Below are positions 5,514 to 8,033 of a stretch of DNA of 8,033 bases, one piece after another. Within the stretch, counting starts at the first letter, position 1, and the number at the start of each line of letters is the position of its first letter. The notes below the pieces were generated by a model. The model was not told the DNA's origin, did not search any database, and worked only from the letters and a program-made list of their open reading frames with translations. The position numbers and the translations under genes were made by a program. Origin of the DNA: Actinomycetota bacterium (lineage in GTDB: Bacteria > Actinomycetota > Thermoleophilia > Gaiellales > Gaiellaceae); NCBI GenBank assembly GCA_005885565.1, contig VAXK01000012.1:1-8033 (forward strand), written 5' to 3'.

Positions 5514-6340
5514 CCCCGAGAGGCTGACAGCCTCCACGGACGGAGCCGGGCGAGCGCGAGCACGAGGTAGACGCCGACGGTGCTTCCGGCCACGGCCGCT
5601 CCCGCCGCGACGTCGGCGTAGTAGGAGAGGTAGAGCCCGCCCAGGGCGCAGACGACGGCGACGACGGTCGCCAGGAGCATCATCCGCGGCACGCGGCGGA
5701 CGAGCAGGCGGGCCGTCGCCGCCGGGCCGATCAGCGCGGCGAGGACGAGCAGGTTGCCGAGCCCCTGCACACCGACGACGATCGCGGCCGCGACCAGCGC
5801 GAGGAGCGCGAGGTCGACGAGGAGCGGCCGCGCGCCGAGGCTGGGGGCGCTTCCGCGGTCGAAGCCCGTCGCGAGCAGCGGCCGGTGGAGCGCCGCGAGC
5901 GCCGCGAGGCAGAGCGCGGCGAGCGCGCCCGAGGCGGCCAGGTCGCCGCGCGTCACGCCCAGGAGGTCGCCGAAGAGCAGGCCGTCGAGGCCGGGCGGCG
6001 AGGACGGCGTCAGGGCAAGGAGGACGCCGAGCCCGAAGAGCGTCGTGACGACGATCGCGACGGCGACGTCCCGGCCGATCCCGGGCAAGCGCGTGGTGAG
6101 CGCGATCGCCGCCGCCGCCCCGAGCACCCCGCCGGCGGCGCCGAGGAGGAGCGGCAGGCCGAGCAGCGCCGCAGCCACGAGCCCGGGGAAGAGCGCATGC
6201 GCGAGCGACTCGGCGCTGTAGGCAAGCTCGTAGAGGACGATCCAGCACCCGAGGACGGCGCCGACGACGCCGACGAAGAGAAGCTCGAGCAGCGCCCGCT
6301 GCATGAACGGGTGCGACCACGGTTCGAGGAGGGCGTGCAC
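5510..6340 (-). CDS. znuB: Metal ABC transporter permease, ABC-3 family (ZnuB-like)
   Basis: 276 residues, usual for ZnuB/TroC-type permeases, which form the membrane channel for zinc or manganese with ZnuC. The hydrophobic pattern suggests about eight membrane helices. Family features: HPFMQRALLELLFVGVVGA (10-28) entering TM1; ESLAHALFPGLV (44-55), the conserved loop with H48; TTLFGLG in mid-protein; GLGNLLVLAALIGPAATARLL, the ABC-3 signature helix near the end; and SYYADVAAGAAV before the last helix. GTG 6340 follows the znuC stop after one base (TGA-C-GTG), so the two are translationally coupled. ATG at codon 13 is an alternative but would remove the N-terminal residues usual before the first helix. 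The 3' end overlaps the YibE/F start by 4 bp. Permease identity is firm; substrate specificity comes from ZnuA. Confidence 0.93.
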   Translation of the reverse strand: MHALLEPWSHPFMQRALLELLFVGVVGAVLGCWIVLYELAYSAESLAHALFPGLVAAALLGLPLLLGAAGGVLGAAAAIALTTRLPGIGRDVAVAIVVTTLFGLGVLLALTPSSPPGLDGLLFGDLLGVTRGDLAASGALAALCLAALAALHRPLLATGFDRGSAPSLGARPLLVDLALLALVAAAIVVGVQGLGNLLVLAALIGPAATARLLVRRVPRMMLLATVVAVVCALGGLYLSYYADVAAGAAVAGSTVGVYLVLALARLRPWRLSASRG

Positions 6341-6341
6341 G

Positions 6342-7079
6342 TCAGTCGTGCTCGTGGTGATGAGGTGGAAGAACCGCTGCCGCCGCGCCCGGGAGCGCCA
6401 CGATCTCGCCGCCGTAGGTCTCCTCGAGCACCGCCCGCGTGAGCGTCTCCTCCGGCGGCCCGAACGCGATCTGGCGCCGGTTCAGGCACAGGACGCGGTC
6501 GAAGCGGCGGGCCTGCTCGAGGTCGTGCGTCGCGAGGAGAAGCCCTCGCCCCTCCGCCGCGAGGTCGTCGAGGAGCCGCTCGAGGAGATCCGCGCTCGTC
6601 CGGTCGACGCCGGAGAAGGGCTCGTCGAGGAGGAGCACGGGCGCGTCCTGGACGAGCGCGCGGGCGACGAGCACGCGCTGGCGCTGGCCGCCGGAGAGCT
6701 CGCCGAACTGCTCGTCGGCGAGCGCGGTGAGGCCGACACGCTCGAGCGCGGCGAGGGCTGCGCGGCGCTCGCGTCGCCCGACCGGCCGCCACCACGCCAG
6801 GCGCGAGAGCGTCCCCATCAGCGCGACGTCGAGCGCCGAGACGGGGTAGTCGAGCCGTGAGCGCTCGGTCTGCGGGACGAAGCCGAGCCGAGACGGCCTC
6901 TGGAACGAGCCCCGGAGCGGGCGGAGCTCGCCGAGGAGCACGCGAAAGAGGGTCGACTTGCCCCCTCCGTTCGGCCCGAGCACGCCGATCCGCTCGCCCT
7001 CCTCGACGTCGAAGGTGACGTCCGAGAGCACGACCGGCCCGCCGTACGACGCCGCGAGATCCTGCACGCTCACCTGCAT
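6342..7079 (-). CDS. znuC: Metal ABC transporter ATP-binding protein (ZnuC-like) with His-rich tail
   Basis: 245 residues, normal for the family. It supplies the ATPase for metal import and works as a dimer under the ZnuB permease. Seen: aromatic A-loop Y12; Walker A GPNGGGKST (35-43); Q-loop VPQTE with Q70; signature LSGGQRQR (128-135); Walker B VLLLDEP (148-154); D-loop SGVD (156-159); H-loop ATHD with H185. All catalytic motifs are intact. The extreme C-terminus, HHHEHD (240-245), is histidine rich and could bind metal in the cytosol. ATG 7079 is chosen because GGAGG (complement of 7089-7093) lies 9 nt upstream. The open frame continues further upstream, but that part is opposite-frame shadow of znuA. 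It overlaps the znuA 3' end by 10 bp and precedes znuB by 1 bp. Confidence 0.95.
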   Translation of the reverse strand: MQVSVQDLAASYGGPVVLSDVTFDVEEGERIGVLGPNGGGKSTLFRVLLGELRPLRGSFQRPSRLGFVPQTERSRLDYPVSALDVALMGTLSRLAWWRPVGRRERRAALAALERVGLTALADEQFGELSGGQRQRVLVARALVQDAPVLLLDEPFSGVDRTSADLLERLLDDLAAEGRGLLLATHDLEQARRFDRVLCLNRRQIAFGPPEETLTRAVLEETYGGEIVALPGAAAAVLPPHHHEHD

Positions 7080-8033
7080 TCGAGCCGGCCTCCGCTCAGG
7101 CCGCGCACGATCGCGTCCGCGTTCGCCTGCTCCATGCCGAGATACGTGGCGCCGGCGGACCCGGCCGGGCCGAGCGTGTCGCCGTAGAGCGTGAAGCGCG
7201 AGGTGGCGCCGGTTTCGCGGGCGATCGTCTCGGCGAGGCGGCGGTTGATCGAGCTCTCCGGGAAGACGGCGCGCACGTGCTCGCGCCGGATGAGCCCGAC
7301 GAGCCGGGCCGTGGCGCCGGCGGAGGGCTGGGCCTGCGTCGTCTGCGACGGGATCACGGCGCCGACGACGTCGAGCCCGTACCGGTGCGCGAAGTAGCCG
7401 AACGCGTCGTGGTCGGTGACGAGCTTCCGCTGCGCGCGCGGGAGGCGCGCGAAGCACGCCGCGAGGTGCGTGTCGAGGGCGCGCAGGCGACGGAGGTACG
7501 CGGCGGCGCGGCGCGCGTAGGCGGCACGATGGGCCGGATCGGCCGCGGCGAGCGTGTCCCGGATCGCGCGCACGGCCGCCTCGGCGTTCCGGGGGTCGTG
7601 CCACCAGTGCGGGTCGAAGCGCGACGCCTCCGGCCCGGAGGACTCGCCCGGCCGCCTGACCGGGACGCGCTCGCCGAGGACGACGACGCGCGGCTTTCCG
7701 CCTGCCTGCTGAACGACCTTTGCCATCCAGTGGTCGAGCTCGTCGCCGTTCTCGAAGACGATCTTCGCGCCCGCCGTCGCCTCGACGTCGTTCGGCCGCG
7801 GCTCGTACTCGTGCGGGTCGGTGTTCGGCTGGAGGATCTGGTGCACGGCCACGTCGCCGCCGCCGACGGCGCGCGTCCAGTCGCCGATCTGGGTGGTCGT
7901 GGCGACGACGTCGAGCTTGCCGGCGGCGCCGCTGCCCGAGCCGCACCCGGCCAGGAGAAGCGCGGCGAGGAGCGCGAGAAGCGCGCGCGGCCGTGCGAGC
8001 CGGACGAGGACGGCCGCCCCGAAGACCCCTCCG
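7070..8033 (-). CDS. znuA: Metal ABC transporter substrate-binding lipoprotein (ZnuA-like), start off right edge
   Basis: 321 codons are visible, without ATG, GTG or TTG in frame near the edge, so the start lies beyond 8033. The N-terminus is a lipoprotein signal: Arg/hydrophobic stretch ARPRALLALLAALLLAGC, lipobox LAGC with Cys encoded at 7943-7945, then a GSGSGAAG linker. The mature protein (291 residues counted from Cys1) is a cluster A-I (TroA/ZnuA) binding protein anchored outside the membrane. Likely ligands by alignment to the family: H45 in TDPHEYEP, H113 in FDPHWWHDP, H179 in TDHDAFGYF and D256 in LYGDTLG. The third ligand is His; manganese proteins such as PsaA have Glu there, so zinc is favoured. 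There is no histidine-rich loop as in E. coli ZnuA. The stop overlaps znuC by 10 bp. Any Zur/Fur operator would lie outside the window. Confidence 0.93.
   Translation of the reverse strand, partial: GGVFGAAVLVRLARPRALLALLAALLLAGCGSGSGAAGKLDVVATTTQIGDWTRAVGGGDVAVHQILQPNTDPHEYEPRPNDVEATAGAKIVFENGDELDHWMAKVVQQAGGKPRVVVLGERVPVRRPGESSGPEASRFDPHWWHDPRNAEAAVRAIRDTLAAADPAHRAAYARRAAAYLRRLRALDTHLAACFARLPRAQRKLVTDHDAFGYFAHRYGLDVVGAVIPSQTTQAQPSAGATARLVGLIRREHVRAVFPESSINRRLAETIARETGATSRFTLYGDTLGPAGSAGATYLGMEQANADAIVRGLSGGRLECR

Noticed and set aside
4344..6320. Extending the YibE/F protein upstream to 658 residues
   Set aside because: The extra N-terminal part is an out-of-frame reading of znuB and Arg/Ala rich. 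The true protein starts near the znuB stop.
7070..7852. Start of ZnuA at GTG 7852
   Set aside because: The frame continues upstream with a clear lipobox and signal peptide, so 7852 is internal.
6342..7946. Extending ZnuC upstream to 534 residues
   Set aside because: The additional part overlaps znuA in another frame and has no domain; the ATG at 7079 has a good GGAGG.

Overview
The window is about 70% G+C and densely coded, with short intergenic gaps, GTG and TTG starts next to ATG, and long meaningless open frames opposite real genes. This, together with an actinobacterial-type VLRF1/baeRF protein and a zinc-ribbon/PAS protein of a type I recall from Thermoleophilia (Gaiellales/Solirubrobacterales), points to an Actinomycetota chromosome, possibly Thermoleophilia. 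The phylum is a fairly safe inference; the class is tentative. No tRNA, rRNA, CRISPR array, transposase or phage gene was seen.

Layout. (1) Positions 1-1079, minus strand: a nearly complete eRF1-like VLRF1/baeRF protein (predicted peptidyl-tRNA hydrolase or ribosome-rescue factor), whose 3' end runs off the left edge. (2) A 40-bp divergent promoter region containing an inverted repeat and overlapping -10-like elements. (3) 1120-1638, plus: a DUF488 protein. (4) A strong intrinsic-terminator-like hairpin at 1681-1711 whose U-tract touches the ribosome binding site of the next gene. (5) 1721-4185, plus: trxB (thioredoxin reductase), a CorA-family transporter with the variant motif YGQNF, and a small zinc-ribbon/PAS protein, probably one transcription unit. 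(6) 4186-4343: a convergent intergenic region with a perfect 28-bp palindrome. (7) 4344-8033, minus: a tightly coupled operon read right to left, znuA (lipoprotein, start off the right edge), znuC, znuB and a YibE/F membrane protein.

How the genes work together. ZnuA, ZnuC and ZnuB form a complete high-affinity metal ABC importer. The visible HHHD ligand set of ZnuA favours zinc over manganese. YibE/F is translationally coupled to it, so it probably takes part in the same metal physiology, and both ZnuC and YibE/F end in histidine-rich tails. The plus-strand cluster combines thiol redox (TrxB), divalent cation transport (CorA-like) and a possible sensor (Zn ribbon plus PAS); any functional link is inferred from position only.

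I do not see an unmistakable new system. The most checkable leads are the palindrome as a possible REP-type element, YibE/F fused into the znu operon with the His tails, the stand-alone Zn-ribbon/PAS protein, the non-canonical CorA pore motif, the terminator-like hairpin before trxB, and the baeRF/DUF488 divergent pair.
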